DNA from: Aedes albopictus
Taxonomy: Eukaryota > Arthropoda > Insecta > Diptera > Culicidae
DNA: 64,000 nucleotides
Assembly: GCF_035046485.1 (NCBI RefSeq)
Contig: NC_085137.1
Coordinates: forward strand, 317,666,239 to 317,730,238
Reading direction: 5' to 3'
Part shown: in pieces, positions 45,685 through 59,225 of the stretch
How the letters are laid out: the number at the start of each line of letters is the position of its first letter
Numbering within the stretch: the stretch's first letter is position 1
Notes under the pieces: generated by a model
Database searches by the model: none
What the model was told of the DNA's origin: nothing
What the model saw: the letters and a program-made list of their open reading frames with translations, nothing else
Position numbers and translations under genes: made by a program

Positions 45685-46037
45685 TTTTTTTTATTTTTAT
45701 ACCTCCACCTTAAATTCCCCTCCGGTACCACCATGCAGTATTTCTTCGGAGGGGAGGCGTTATGTGCCTTGTGCACCATCACCAATTCGTTATTCTAGTC
45801 TTCGTACTGAGCCGTTTGGCTCCCGTGTAATTTGTTATTCTATTTTGATTAAACAGTCGCCATTTAGCGACCTTCTACTGTGTTAGCCACATTTACCATG
45901 CCACATGCCGAGCCATTTAGCTCCAGTTAGTAATGTGTTAGTACTAATTTGTTCGCCATTTAGCGATTGATTACGGTTACTAACACTCCTCATGCAGTTC
46001 TCTACTCCGCTGATAAAACAGGTCTTCTGGAAGCGAC

Positions 46038-46039
<2 letters not shown>
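45667..46039 (-). mobile_element. R1-type 3' UTR fragment B inserted in TG tract
   Basis: Minus strand: 3' UTR sequence ending in an A-rich tail (complement of 45667-45698), then CA repeat. It shares AATTTGTTATTCTA and CGCCATTTAGCGA motifs and a GGTACCAC block with the 3' UTR of fragment A (46074-46757). TG tract bounds both sides. No coding remains. Confidence 0.75.

Positions 46040-46073
<34 letters not shown>
46040..46073. repeat. (TG)17 microsatellite between two R1-type fragments
   Basis: Perfect tract, again followed by a T-run (46074-46080), the tail of fragment A. Confidence 0.95.
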
Positions 46074-47844
<1,771 letters not shown>

Positions 47845-48022
47845 TCATGGCCATGATGACGTACCTGCGCAGGATTTGTTCGTCGACGGTGGTTTCTCCT
47901 GGCCAATCGTCGACGTAGGCTTGCTGTCCTGAATGTTCGCCGGATTATAGGTGCGGAGGGGTGTCGGCGACCCGGTACTCTGCCTGATCGTGCCTAAACT
48001 GCACGCAGGTAGGCCGGAAGTA

Positions 48023-49736
48023 CAGTCGAGTCTCTTACTAAACGAATTCCTATTAAACGGACTCCTATTAAACGAACTCCTACTAGACAGGGGTGAGCGT
48101 TATAGGAGACTAAGAGCTTATGGGATTTCGGCATTTTGGGGGTGTGGCCTATTATCTCGGGTGTGTTAAGAGTTAACGCAATACTTTCTTCGGCAAAGTT
48201 TTAGGGCTTGATAAGATCTACCATTTAGAACTTTGGTTCATATGATTAGTTGGCAATTTGGCCGCTAGAGGGACCATCAACAATTTGATGCTAAATTGTA
48301 CTACAGGAACCATATCAGGTTGTCAAGCAAACGTTACGATATGCGGCAGCTCAAGAACCTGATAATTTGCAAGGTTAGTGTCTTCGGGAAAGTTGTTAGG
48401 TACGCCAATAACTTACTGACGATGCGTTGCGAAGTTCGAAATTCCTCCACTGGCCGGCGCTAGTGAGCAAGTAAAATTTCAAAATCTCATATCTCAGAAT
48501 CCCGATAACTTATGCCACAAAAGTTCAGCCTATTGGACGCAGTGGCTTAATTTCCCCAACAGGGAAAAAAAATCCCGATAACTTAGGAAGTTGGTGTTTT
48601 CGGCAAAGTTGGTCAGTATGACATAAACTTACATAAAAATAAACACTTGTTTCGCAATTCTGCCACTAGGCGGCGCTAGTGAACATGCAAATTTTAGAAA
48701 TCTCATAGCTCAGAATCCTTATAACTTAGAAAGTTGGTGTCTTCGGCAAAGTTGATCAGTATAACATAAACTTACATAAAAATAAACACTTGTTTTACAA
48801 TTCCCGGGTTTTTTCGTCTATTTCGATTTTTTTGGCGGTTTTTCGGCTTGCCAAAACTAGTGTCGCTCCCCCCGATAACTTAGAAAGTTGGTGTCTTCGG
48901 AAAAGTTGATCAGAATGACAAGAACTTACATAAAAATAAACACTTGGTTCAAAATTCTGCCACTAGGAGGCGCTAGTGAACTTTCAAATTTTATAAATTT
49001 CATAGCTCAGAATTCTGATAATTTAGGAAGTTGGTGTCTTTGGGAAAGTTGATCAGAGTGACATAAACTTACTTAAAAATAAACACTTGTTTCGCAATTC
49101 TGCCACTAAGCGGCGCTAGTGAACATGCTAAGCCGAAAAAACGCCAAAAAAGTCGAAAAAAGACGAAAAAACCCGGTAAACGCCGCCTAGTGGCAGAATT
49201 GCGAAACAAATGTTTATTTTTATGCAAGTTCATGACATACTGATCAACTTTGCCGAAGACCCCATCTTCCTATGTTATCGGGATTCTGTGATATGAGGTT
49301 TTGAAATTTTACTTGCTCACTAGCGCCGCCCAGTGGAGGAATTTCGAACTTCGCAACTTATCGTCAGTAAGTTATTGGCGTACCCAACAACTTTCCCGAA
49401 GACACTATCCTTCCAAATTATCAGGGTCTTGAACTGTCGCATATCGTAACGTTTGCTTGACAACCTGATATGGTTCCCGTAGTGCAATTTATTTATCAAA
49501 TTGTTGATGGTCCCTCTAGCGGCCAAATTGCCAACTAAACATATGAACCAAAGTTCTAAATGGTAGATCTTATCAAGCCCTAAAACTTTGCCGAAGAAAG
49601 TATTGCGTTAACTCTTAACACACCCGAGATAATAGGCCATACCCCCAAAATGCCGAAATCCCATAAGCTCTTAGTCTCCTATTAAGCGGATTCCTATTGC
49701 GCTCCCCGACCAGTGATCTTATAAGAGTCTCGACTG
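48023..49736. mobile_element. TA-flanked fold-back element, 1.71 kb, modular core
   Basis: TA, CAGTCGAGTCTCTTA ... ATAAGAGTCTCGACTG, TA. The arms (48023-~48500 and ~49216-49736) are inverted copies with AACACACCCGAGATAATAGG, TTGGCAATTTGGCC and CATATCGTAACGTTTGC. Near the left end CTATTAAACGRACTC repeats three to four times. The core is an array of ~150-bp modules. The paralogous site at ~62146 lacks it. Tc1/mariner-type ends; non-autonomous. Confidence 0.9.
48480..49215. repeat. ~150-bp modules inside fold-back
   Basis: Four to five units, each with GATAACTTAGGAAGTTGGTG, CTTCGGCAAAGTTG, ATCAG, ATAAACTTACATAAAAATAA, CACTTGTTTCGCAATTCTGC and CACTAGGCGGCGCTAGTGAA. The last runs in inverted orientation (49180-49290). 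The same GGCGGCGCTAG and CTTCGGCAAAG motifs recur at 58657-59680. Confidence 0.85.
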
Positions 49737-50566
49737 TAATTCCCCTGTACTCCCTTTAACTGCCAGTAACTGGCGGGCGAGGATGAGCGTTGTGGCAGCA
49801 AAAATGGCTTAAAGACCAAAATAAAAAGCGTCTTGGACGCTAAAGTCCAAAGACGAGACACAAAATTAAAACAACATACACTAAACACGAATTCAATTCC
49901 AATTATTACCTTTTTTACAACAATTAAACGCACAGGGAACAGAGTGTCTGCCCCTGGCGACAAAATCCAAAATTAAAGTCACTACAGAATGAAAAACAAA
50001 GACAATTAACGTTAAATTCACTTCAAATGACACTACATCACGAAACTACATTTCTAAGAAACACTACACACCGTTACAAGACTTAAAAACTGGCAGAAGG
50101 TCGCCGAAGCTCACTTCTGTTCTCCAGCCGACTCTAACTAAAAGTGATGGAGTCAAGTCGATTTCTCTAGTCAAGTAAATTTCCTGCTATTGAAGCAGTC
50201 GTCTATTGAATGTACAAACAATTATTTACAAGTGCGCCAAATTCAACTCGCACATGGCTGCAAATCTATTTTGCGTCATCGAAAAAACCCTATAAGATAC
50301 ATAACATGAATCGTCATTAGCTTAGCCTACACACAAACCTTACATGAAACGGATAATCTCTACTAAATGAAACGGTTCAAACTCAAAGACAAACTCAACG
50401 AATCCAATTTAAATAAGGTTTTACTTAAAAAGATAAAAACGTCAAAAGCTACAAATTAAACTAAAATAATCATGAAAACTAATGAATTATAAAAAAAGAA
50501 ATTCTAAAATCAAAATCAAAATATTCAAAAAATATAACAATTTATTCTAATTGAATTCAAACTTAA

Positions 50567-50818
50567 TCTATATATATAAAAATGTAGTGGCATACGTGGG
50601 ACCGCGCATAACTTGCGAACGGATGGTCCGATTTGGGTCGTCTAAGTTTTGTTCTGTTAGTTTTCACCCAAGGAAGGTTTATGAGGCAAAAACACGCAAA
50701 AATTTAGTTTTTGAAAATCGGGTTTTCACACATTTTAAACGGGGATTTGGGCTTGGCTAGAGACTCGAAACGTCAAAAAACGCAGTAGGCAAGACAAAGT
50801 TTGCCGGGGACAGCTAGT
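50567..50818 (+). mobile_element. Helitron-like non-autonomous element
   Basis: Begins TCTATATATATAAAAATG and ends GCCGGGGACAGCTAGT, inserted between A and T, as Helitrons do, with no target duplication and no TIR. A short stem (CAAA...TTTG) lies just before the CTAGT end. The body has CTTGCGAACGGATGGTCCGA, a phrase typical of arthropod Helitron-derived repeats. No Rep/helicase. The relative at 60870-61195 lacks it. Confidence 0.8.
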
Positions 50819-50861
50819 TTTATTTAAAAGAGAAAAAAACGTCAAAACGTTACAACTTTTA

Positions 50862-51102
50862 GCTCAGAATGTTCGGAATTCTTCAGGAATTTGGAAAATG
50901 AAATTTTTTTTCCATCGCCCAAGAGAAGAGTAAACAAAGCAACCACTAGCGCAGTCTGCAGGCCAATACTGGAAGCTCGTCCCCGTTTACTAGTTCATAA
51001 TAAAGATTACAAATAGTTCAATTCAAGATAGCATTCTCGAAATACTAGTTACTTAAATTTGATAATTTTATGACAAACTAGCTGTACCTAGGATTAAGGC
51101 CT
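50862..51102. other. Spacer, nothing recognised
   Basis: No repeat or coding feature identified. Confidence 0.35.
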
Positions 51103-51187
51103 GAGTATTTTCTGCTATGTAGGTGTCGTCTCCATTCTGCTCGGACCATAGCTGTGCGTTTCCAGTTCCACGCTCTGCGAAGGGTCC
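51103..51187 (-). mobile_element. 3'-end fragment of RTE-like element
   Basis: CATAGCTGTGCGTTTCCAGT and TCCACGCTCTGCGAAGGGTC match 1340-1385 of the RTE-like element (CATGGCTGTTTGTCTCCAGT, CGCACTCTGCGAAGGGTC). It corresponds to the last ~30 codons. The similarity fades after ~51187; what follows to ~51600 is unassigned. Confidence 0.7.
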
Positions 51188-51770
51188 ACAGCAAATAATT
51201 TTGAAATATCCAGGCAGGTTACAAGTTCGGACGCAGGTTGTTCCCGACAGGAAAGAGCATTGGAGTCTTCGGAAATCCCTTCTAACACCACAACGACGTG
51301 GCCTTATCCAGCCCATTGTGAGGAGGCCGAAGTCACCGCTAGATCCATCGTTCATCCTTCAGCCACCCGTTCGCCACCCACCATTGATGCCGGTCAACCA
51401 ACGCTCCAACATACACACTCACACACTCACGCCACCCAGAGGATTTGTGGGTAGATTGAATAAATTAAGGTTGAAGCTGTTGAATTGGTGTTGCCATTCA
51501 TCGAGCCTTGATTACCTCCGCGACGTAAGCCGACCCTGCGAGCCATTTTCGAAGCGCATTATGTTTCTGCAACCCCAATAATCACGGTAAAATTGAATGC
51601 GCATAAGCTTACCAACATAATAACTACTAAAATATTACCTACTTTGAAATGATCGCTTCCTACTTACGAATGATGTATCCTCCTGAACTTTACGTGCCAT
51701 CGGAGAAGCTTCTCTGCATCTTGAGCTGTCATAGTTTTTGTTGAAAAAAAAAACAACAACAAAAACAACT

Positions 51771-51954
51771 ATTCCGGAATGCTGGCTTTCTCAGTCTTGG
51801 GTAAATCAAAACGGCAAGTTTTGCTTTTCCCGACGTTTCGGCTTTTTATTAAGCCTTTTTCAAGGGGTAGGCTTAATAAAAAGCCGAAACGTCGGGAAAA
51901 GCAAAACTTGCCGTTTTGATTTACCCAAGACTGAGAAAGCCAGCATTCCGGAAT
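51771..51954. mobile_element. Near-perfect palindromic MITE
   Basis: ATTCCGGAATGCTGGCTTTC opens and the exact mirror closes at 51954. Inner CCCGACGTTTCGGCTTTTTA pairs with TAAAAAGCCGAAACGTCGGG around a ~12-bp loop at 51860. Arms virtually identical, hence recent. Chance mirror frames on both strands are not genes. Confidence 0.92.
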
Positions 51955-52034
51955 CAATATATTCCAGTCGTACTCACCCAGCACAAAAACAACTATCATT
52001 ATAACTTCTCTTCAAGAATAAAAAAAATTTCAAT

Positions 52035-52252
52035 TAGGGAAGTGGAACCATCTCGGCAGGGGTCCTATTTTGGGCACTTTTCTGCTATAATTCAGTCAAT
52101 TCTGAACCAATTGACACAATTTTTAGAACGCGATGAGATACGTATAGTATCTAGCCGTGTACAAAATTTCAAGTCAATTAGTTTGGAATTGACTGCGTTG
52201 TAGCAAAGAACGCCCAAAATACCGGCCGCTGCCCAAGTGGTTCGCTACCCTA
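52035..52252. mobile_element. Fold-back MITE, TAGGG...CCCTA family, diverged copy 3
   Basis: TAGGGAAGTGGAACCATCTC and the far end GTGGTTCGCTACCCTA bound an element with TATTTTGGGCACTTTTCTGC and the centre GATACGTATAGTATCTAGCC, parallel to copies 1 and 2 but about 25-30% diverged. Confidence 0.85.
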
Positions 52253-53195
52253 AGTATTGAAACAGTTTTATTGTTCAATGAGTGGTCCGCTTAGCCGGAA
52301 GATGCTCTTATAGAGGTTATCAAGAGGTTTTGATGAATAAATCAGTTTTATTGCAAGTTCCATAAAATTGGTCATTAAGATCTCTTATAGAGCCGAACAA
52401 AACTTAAAATGTTACTCGGGGTGGCTTTCACGGGCATAGTAGCATTCCTCTTAGTCTCACTAGGGCGACGTGAGGCATCGTAGAGGAGACGAATGTCGCC
52501 GGTATTTGCGGCTTTGTAGCCTTCACCGGCTAGGGAGTTCGCTCACGTTCTTATGTCCCGTCTACATGAGCGTTTCACTTCCTTCTCGAGAGCAGAATAT
52601 CACTGACGGACTAAGGCTTCAGTAGTAATCCAACATTATAGAGATGTGCGGAGGCGGCCATTGTGAGCCAATCGAGCAGAGAGAACTGTCAAAGTGTGAG
52701 CCAAATGAACATGTTTATCGTTTGTGGGAAGGCGTTGTTTGCACAGTATTGCAATCGACAATAAACACATTACAAATATTTATTTTTATTATCGAGAATT
52801 TGATGGCATATGTAAATTTAGTAAGAAGATAATATTTAATTAATTCTGCTTTCAAAAGCATATGCTCATGAAGAAACTTTTGTCGCTGCTATTCTCGAAA
52901 AAACTTTCATTGCTGCTGCTTGATTCACTTCTGCCGATTCGATTTGCGCTATTCTTTGAAATGCATTTCAGATTTCTTCGATTGCGCTGTTATCTTTTTC
53001 AAAATTTTGGAAAAAAAAGTTCGAATATAATTAGCAAGCGTAAACAAAACAACTTGCACCACAACAAAGTCACGCAAAAAGTTTGAACATTTAGCTTTGT
53101 GGCAAATGTTGGTGTTGGAAGCTGTTGTTAACAAAACAAACAGCGTTGCCGAATCGACATATGTAATTTCCGCTCATCTCTATGTAGAGGATTTC
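52253..53195. other. Intergenic stretch, nothing recognised
   Basis: No gene or repeat named. The short frame at 52862-53086 has no domain. Confidence 0.35.
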
Positions 53196-53545
53196 TGGCC
53201 TTCAGCTCCTCATGTTTTTGCTCACTCCATCGCGGCTTTGGCGTTCCTTCGCTCTTCTATCTTCCTCCAGGTTTCATCTGTGATCCACTGCTTTCTCCGG
53301 GTGCCAAGCTCACCCAAATTATTCTGAAAGCGTTCTTGATGGTGCTTCATTGATCTTCTATGCTTCCACCTTCCGGAATATTCGCAGCACAGCTCTCTAG
53401 CTTCTCGACGAAGGACCTTTTCACCGCAGCGTCTTCCAGTCGACGTGTGTTGAACCGGCGCCCGAATTTCTCCTCCTGTCGAGGGATCCTAGCAATGCGC
53501 AGCTGGATTTTGCCGATTAAGGCGAAACTGGAAGCATTTCTTCAT
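53196..53545 (-). pseudogene. RTE-like endonuclease-RT linker remnant
   Basis: The minus strand reads KIQLRIARIPRQEEKFGRR, FNTRRLEDAAVKRSFVEKLE, SCAANIPEGGSIEDQ, stop, STIKNAF, then after a frameshift NLGELGTRRKQWITDETWRK and IEERRNAKAAME. This is the region between endonuclease and RT in RTE-type ORFs often annotated as craniofacial development protein 2-like. Both flanking domains are absent. Two stops and a frameshift. Confidence 0.75.
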
Positions 53546-53725
53546 TTGTTTGGTTTTTGATTTTTTTTTATTAAATAACGAAGCAATGTTTTCCAAATTG
53601 GTTTTCGAACACAGTATGGATCAAGGTATCTTCTAAATTTTTTGTGGTGGATTGGAGAAACAAACAAAGTACAATAGGCGAATTGGGTTCAGTTTCACGC
53701 CTTCAACTCAAGGAACAGGACGAAT

Positions 53726-53900
53726 ATGGTCAAGTGGCTCCGTAGCTTAGAGGAATAGACGCGCCCGTGCACTGATTTGGAAGGTGTGGGTTCGATTCCC
53801 ACCGGAGCACGTGAATTTCTTTTGGTAATTGAAAACTCAATTTGGTCATCAAACATGTGTTTTTGTTGGTCAAAGCAATTCAACATTTCATTTTTTTTTC
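53726..53900 (+). mobile_element. tRNA-derived repeat, fourth family, best-kept head
   Basis: GTGGCTCCGTAGCTTAGAGG (A box) and GTGTGGGTTCGATTCCCACC (intact B box), then GGAGCACGTGAATTTCTTTT and TTGGTCATCAAACATGTG. Of the five copies, this one has the most canonical Pol III promoter. Confidence 0.82.
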
Positions 53901-54829
53901 TCTCAATTTTCAATACAGTGTAACTTTGGCTAAATATAAAGCATATGATATCTGATATAATACTTTTCATTAAATATTATATGTAAAAGCATTCATCCGA
54001 CCCTGTCCATCCCACACACCACACATGTAACTAGGTAGGTATGCTGCAGATGTTGCGTTCGGTAGCCAGCCACACCGCCTCGAGAGGTGCACCGGTTGTG
54101 ACGAACGGACGGAAAGGTGATTAAAATTTTACAGCATATGAGCGAAATGTATAGAATTTGTTGTACAACTTCGCATCATCGCCGCGATGCATCTGAAGCT
54201 GAAACAAACAAACACTTTTTCAAGAGTCTATGAAGCTGCTGGATTGCTTGAGGAGTGCACAACTGAACGGCCTCATAACTTTGGCGTAGACGCAGAGAGT
54301 CACACACATATGTAGGTGCACTCATGCCTGGCTAGATTGCAATCATAAAGCTGTCGGGCTGTTAATACTTAAATCCCGTGTTGCAGAGTTGTTAATAAGT
54401 AAGTCGCACGATGGTTGCGCTTTATCACCTGTTAAACGCAAACGGGGCTCAATTAAGGGATTTAGAAAAAAGAATGCTGTAAATAAGTAATTAAATGGAA
54501 AATTCATAATTCATATTCTTAGTGCTACTTAAATAGCGAATCAAGTATGATTTGAAATTTTTTGAATCATATAGGAGGTACGTTGGTATAGATTTTTTTT
54601 CTTGTTGGGTAAAGCATGGCCCACTTAGTAATGTATCAACATTATTCTGGTCTCATTTGGATTTGGAACAACTAATTTAAAAGCGGTTTTCACTCAAATG
54701 CATATATCTATTATATTTCAAAATAAAAATACGAAACAAATTATTCGGCATGAATTTGAAGGAATTTGGAACTTTTCTCTTAACCCTCGAGCAGTCGCCT
54801 CTTCGGTCACCCTCAGCGACGCCGCGCTC
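53901..54829. other. Intergenic stretch, nothing recognised
   Basis: No gene or repeat identified. Confidence 0.35.
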
Positions 54830-56520
54830 CACAGTGGGATCATTCTGAAAAAAAAAAGACGATCAAAACCTCTAAGAGCCGTTAGATGACATTTTAGCAT
54901 ATAGGAAAAATCTTTTCTATTTTTGTCCATATTCACTGTATGGTAAAACTGTAGGGTAAACCCGAGCAAAAACATATTTTCTGAAAATATTTTTTTAGAG
55001 GGCAGATGTTCTCAGCAAAGTTGTAGAACATGTAATTTTAAGTAACTTTGCTGAAGACACCATATAGCTTGGACTTCATTTTTCGGGAGAAAATATGAAA
55101 GTTTTAAAAAACATCCTCAAAATCTGTTTTTTGAAATTTTCCATGATTATATCGTAAAATTTCAACGTGATATGTTCTACAAGTTTGTAGGTACTACTGA
55201 AATACACTATCATGCCGAAGATATCAACTCTATAAAATTAAAAATTGCTCCAGTAAACCATTTTTTTGAAATTTTTCCACTATTTTCACTATTGAATATT
55301 TTTTGAGTAGGCACTTTTTGGCAGCCCAGCTGACAAAATTTCAATGGTTCATTATGTCCAGAATAAATCAAAATTGACTTAACAATCGGGTCTGATGAGG
55401 CACTTTGTTATCTGATGCTATTTCAATAGTCATTTTCAAAGAAAATATTCACAAATCTCATACAGCGATATTTTTGTCGGGTATTCAATGTGAAGTCAAC
55501 CACAGTGTTAGAAATGTAGACTATTTCAACAAGAATGCTATTTGGATTAACCAATATTAATGTCGAAAAGTATTCGTGACTTTTCAGTTTGTATTGAATG
55601 ATTTGTATGAAATTTGTGAATATTTTCTTTGAAAAATGACTATTAAAATAGCATCAGAAATCAAAGTGCCTTATCAGACCCGATTGTTAAGTCATTTTTG
55701 GTCTATTATGGTCAAAATAAAGCTTTGAAATTTTGATAGCAGGGCTGCCAAAAAGTGCCTATTAAAAAAATATTCAATAGTGAAAATAGTGAAAAAAAAT
55801 CAAAAAAATTGGTTTACTGGAGCAATTTTCAATTCTACAGTTGGTGTCTTCGGCAAGATAGTGTATTTCAGTAGTACCTACAAACTTGTAGAACATTCTT
55901 CTTCTTCTTTATGGCACGACGTCCCCACTGGGACTTGGCCTGCCTCGCTTCAACTTAGTGTTCTTTGAGCACTTCCACAGTTATTAATTGAAGGGCTTTC
56001 TTTGCCTGCTATTGCATGAATTTGTATATTGTGAGGCAAGTACAATGATACACTATGCCCAGGGAATCGAGAAAATTTTCCCGACCGGAACAGGAATCGA
56101 ACCCGCCGTCTCCGGATTGGCGATCCATAGCCTTAACCACTAGGCTAACTGGAGACCCATATCACGTTGAAATTTTACGATATAATCATGAAAAAGTTCA
56201 AAAAACTGATTTTGAGGTTATTTTTTAAAACTTCCATATTTTCTCCCAAAAAATGAAGTCCAAGCTATATGGTGCCTTCAGCAAAGTTACTTGAAATTAT
56301 TTGTTCTACAATTTTGCTGTAGACATCTACCCTCTAAAAAAAATATTTTGAAAACAGATTTTTTTGCTCGGGTTCACCCTACAGTTTTACCATACAGTGA
56401 ATATGCATAAAAATAGAGAAGATTTTTCTGAAGATATGCCAAAGACACCCATATGCCAAAATGTCATCTAATGGCTCTTAGAGGTTTTGGTCGTATTTTT
56501 TTCAGAATGGTCCCACTGTG
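54830..56520. mobile_element. Large fold-back element with SINE insertion
   Basis: CACAGTGGGATCATTCTGAA at 54830 mirrors TTCAGAATGGTCCCACTGTG ending at 56520. The arms run about 650 bp and share TTTACCATACAGTGAATAT, CACCATATAGCTTGGACTTC and TTCAACGTGATATGTTCTAC in mirror order around ~55560. A SINE (55897-56158) split the right arm: CTTGTAGAACAT ... ATATCACGTTG is contiguous in the left arm (~55165-55190). No transposase. Confidence 0.9.
55897..56158 (-). mobile_element. tRNA-derived SINE, complete copy
   Basis: Minus strand: GGGTCTCCAGTTAGCCTAGT (A box TAGCCTAGTGGTTA), GGCGGGTTCGATTCCTGTTC (B box), body GGGCATAGTGTATCATTGTA, then CCAGTGGGGACGTCGTGCCA and an AAGAAGAAG tail. It is the full version of the copy at 11026-11264. 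The layout (tRNA head, body, triplet tail) is Feilai-like, and the body shares GTGGAAGTGCTCA and AACACTAAG with 31002-31280. Confidence 0.88.
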
Positions 56521-58656
56521 CGCTCAAGCTATAAATTGGCGTATTACGAGTTTTTGAAACAAACTGGACATTATTGTCGTTATACCATTTTTGCCTCCTG
56601 GCTGTAGTGGCAATCCTCAAGATCCGGCCAAAATGTTACAGGGCCATCATGAGACTGGATTGAGGGCAGAATTCGATTCTTCATAGATTAGGTTTCATAA
56701 ATCTCCGAGTTCATCGTTGTTTTAGTGATGTCATTTTTTTCCTTTTGACCACAACATTTTCCACTACGACCCGTTTTTTTGATCTATAATGGACGTGGTA
56801 TAGAAATAATACGAACTGTTGTTACTTTGGTTGTCAGTTTGATTCCTTCAATATTTTGAGAACTTATCTTGTCGACAAGCTTCTACCTCAAACAAATAGC
56901 TGATGCCCATGATATCTAGTTAAGGTTGTTTAATTGTTCGAATCCATTCTAAAATTTGACATAACACCCCTGTCTACTACCTGAAAAAAAAATAACCTGA
57001 AATTACCGAGGAATTTTCAGAAATTCTGGTGGTTTTCTGAGATTTTATTAATATCGTATTTCTTGGAATGGGATACTGGAATAGTGTCGAACAAAGCACA
57101 TAGAAAGCATCTTAGATGCAAGCATGGGAAACATTCGTTCAATTGACTATTACTAGTAGTCCTAGTCTAGGACTACTTTCTTAGCTTCTAGAGAAGTTCC
57201 TCATAGAATTTTCAAAGAAATCTCAACATTTTCGCCATGAATTAATTCAGTACCTCTCGCAGAAATATGTTTGCGCAGAGTTAAGGTTTGGTTCAATTAA
57301 AAAGTTGAAATAAAAAAACGAAACAATGAAGCAAGTTTCAAACTTATTTCTACATCGCTGGAACTTCATTCCAGTCTGTAAATGAGAATGCATCTAAACC
57401 ACCCAATCACCGGATTCCAAGAATACCCATAGGTAATTCAAGCCAAAATAATCACTCTTCAAACACCAATATGTTTTCGTTAATTACAAATCGCCCGTGG
57501 TTGGTTGGCTTCAGACCCCAGATTACTGCCACTCGCTATGCGAATCACCTAAGCAGCAGAAAACGTATAAGAACGCTGCGTGCGGTTTTATGGCAAGGTT
57601 CGCATCCTTCCCTGATGCGATATTCCGCGGTTTCGCACTCCGATGGTGGCATTTTTTTCCTGTTTTTTTTTTGCTGTTGATGAGAAACCAGTCTTGAAAG
57701 CGAGCCTTGCGGCAGGTTAGCACCGACGACGGAGAGAATTTTTCCAACCCGATGATAACATTAAGTCCAACGTGGTGAAGACCAGCCAGTTTGCAGCAGC
57801 TTGTCTGTTTCTGACTGTCCGTGTCATTCACGGCTGGCGGTCGGTCGCGCTTGGCGAAATGGTGGCCAAACAACTCCGACGTGCTCTCTGGACAACGCTT
57901 TTTATTGTGTGTATGTTTTGGCCGAGTTATTCGTCGTTAATTTGGGTTCTTCATTTTCATGGCAGTTGACTAGATTATATCTGCTGTCAATCTTGAAGAA
58001 TGGCGAGTCTCGGGAGAAACTGCCCTGACGGGTGGATGAGAATTTCTCGAGTGTGGTGTGGTGATGTTTACGGCTTAGCTTTGTGATATGTTAATTTTGT
58101 TAATTGATCTGTTAGATGGGATGATGTCTCGTAATTGATGAATGAAAATTGATCGGCATATGGTTGCATAATGAATAAAATCCTTATTTGCAAATAAAAT
58201 GAATAAACATGATATCCTCCTAAATGGCTTTGACCTGTCGCCAGTTAAAATTTACAATTAGTTCTATTAGAGACTGCAGGGTTCCACTTTCGCTCTCGAA
58301 TTTCTATTGGCTTTTGAATACATCGATAATGAAGCTCAGCGTGGGAGACAGAGATGGCATGCTCCTCAGTGCGAAACGTGAGAAGAGAAAACATACACTC
58401 TACACACGACTTTCAACGAGAGCGAGGGTGAACTACGCAACTTTTTACACACACAAACCAACCGCTCACTCTCTGGCATCCATCGCGGCACCCTCAAAAT
58501 GAGTGCTCAAACAAATGTTAGAACAAACATGTTTTTTTCAGTTTCTGCGTGCACATTTTGTGCGCGCAGAAAATGTGCACACAAAAATTCGTGTTGAGAG
58601 CGCACTCGGTCGTACTTCCAGTGCAATCTGTGTGTACCACAGGAGTATGAAAGTAC
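56521..58656. other. Intergenic stretch, nothing recognised
   Basis: Several open frames of 66-116 codons at 57471-58502 lack domains and splice context that I can recognise. GTGCACA/TGTGCAC and GCGCGCAGAAA motifs at 58545-58585 recur at 59785-59800. Confidence 0.35.
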
Positions 58657-59225
58657 TTGCTTGTCTAAGATATCACATAAATCACAGACAAATAGATGTG
58701 ACACTAACGAAATTTCAATCTCATATATCTCATGATCCTGATTACATAGAAAGTTGGTGTCTTCAGCAAAGTTGTTTGGCTGGTCAAGGACTAACCGATA
58801 ATAAGATTTAAGATTCAAAATTCCACCGCTAGGCGGCGCTAGTGAGCTAACAAATTTTATTTTTCATAAATATCAGGAAAATTTGCAAAAAAATGCAACT
58901 AGCGCCGCCTAGCTGCAAAAACTTGAACCAAACGGTAATTATTCTGAAAGCCCTTGATCTACCAAACAATATTGCCGAAGACACCATCTTTCTACAAAAT
59001 GAGGATGCTGAGATATGCAAAATTTAAAATTTGTTGTCTCTCTAGCGCCGCCTAGCGGTGGAATTTTGAATCTTAAGTCTTATTATCGGTTAGTCCTTGA
59101 TCAGCCAAACAACTTTGCCGAAGACACCAACTTTCTATGTAATCAGGATCATGAGATATATGAGATTGAAATTTCGCTAGTGTCACATCTACTTGTCTGT
59201 GATTTATGTGATATCTTAGACAATC
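58657..59225. mobile_element. Near-perfect palindrome of ~150-bp modules
   Basis: TTGTCTAAGATATCACATAA at 58657 mirrors GTGATATCTTAGACAA near 59222. Inside, AAGTTGGTGTCTTCAGCAAA, GGCTGGTCAAGGACTAACCG and CCGCTAGGCGGCGCTAGTG occur on the left and inverted on the right. Arms are nearly identical over ~190 bp. Confidence 0.9.

Noticed and set aside
51738..52004. Paired open frames on both strands
   Set aside because: Same cause: palindromic MITE at 51771-51954.
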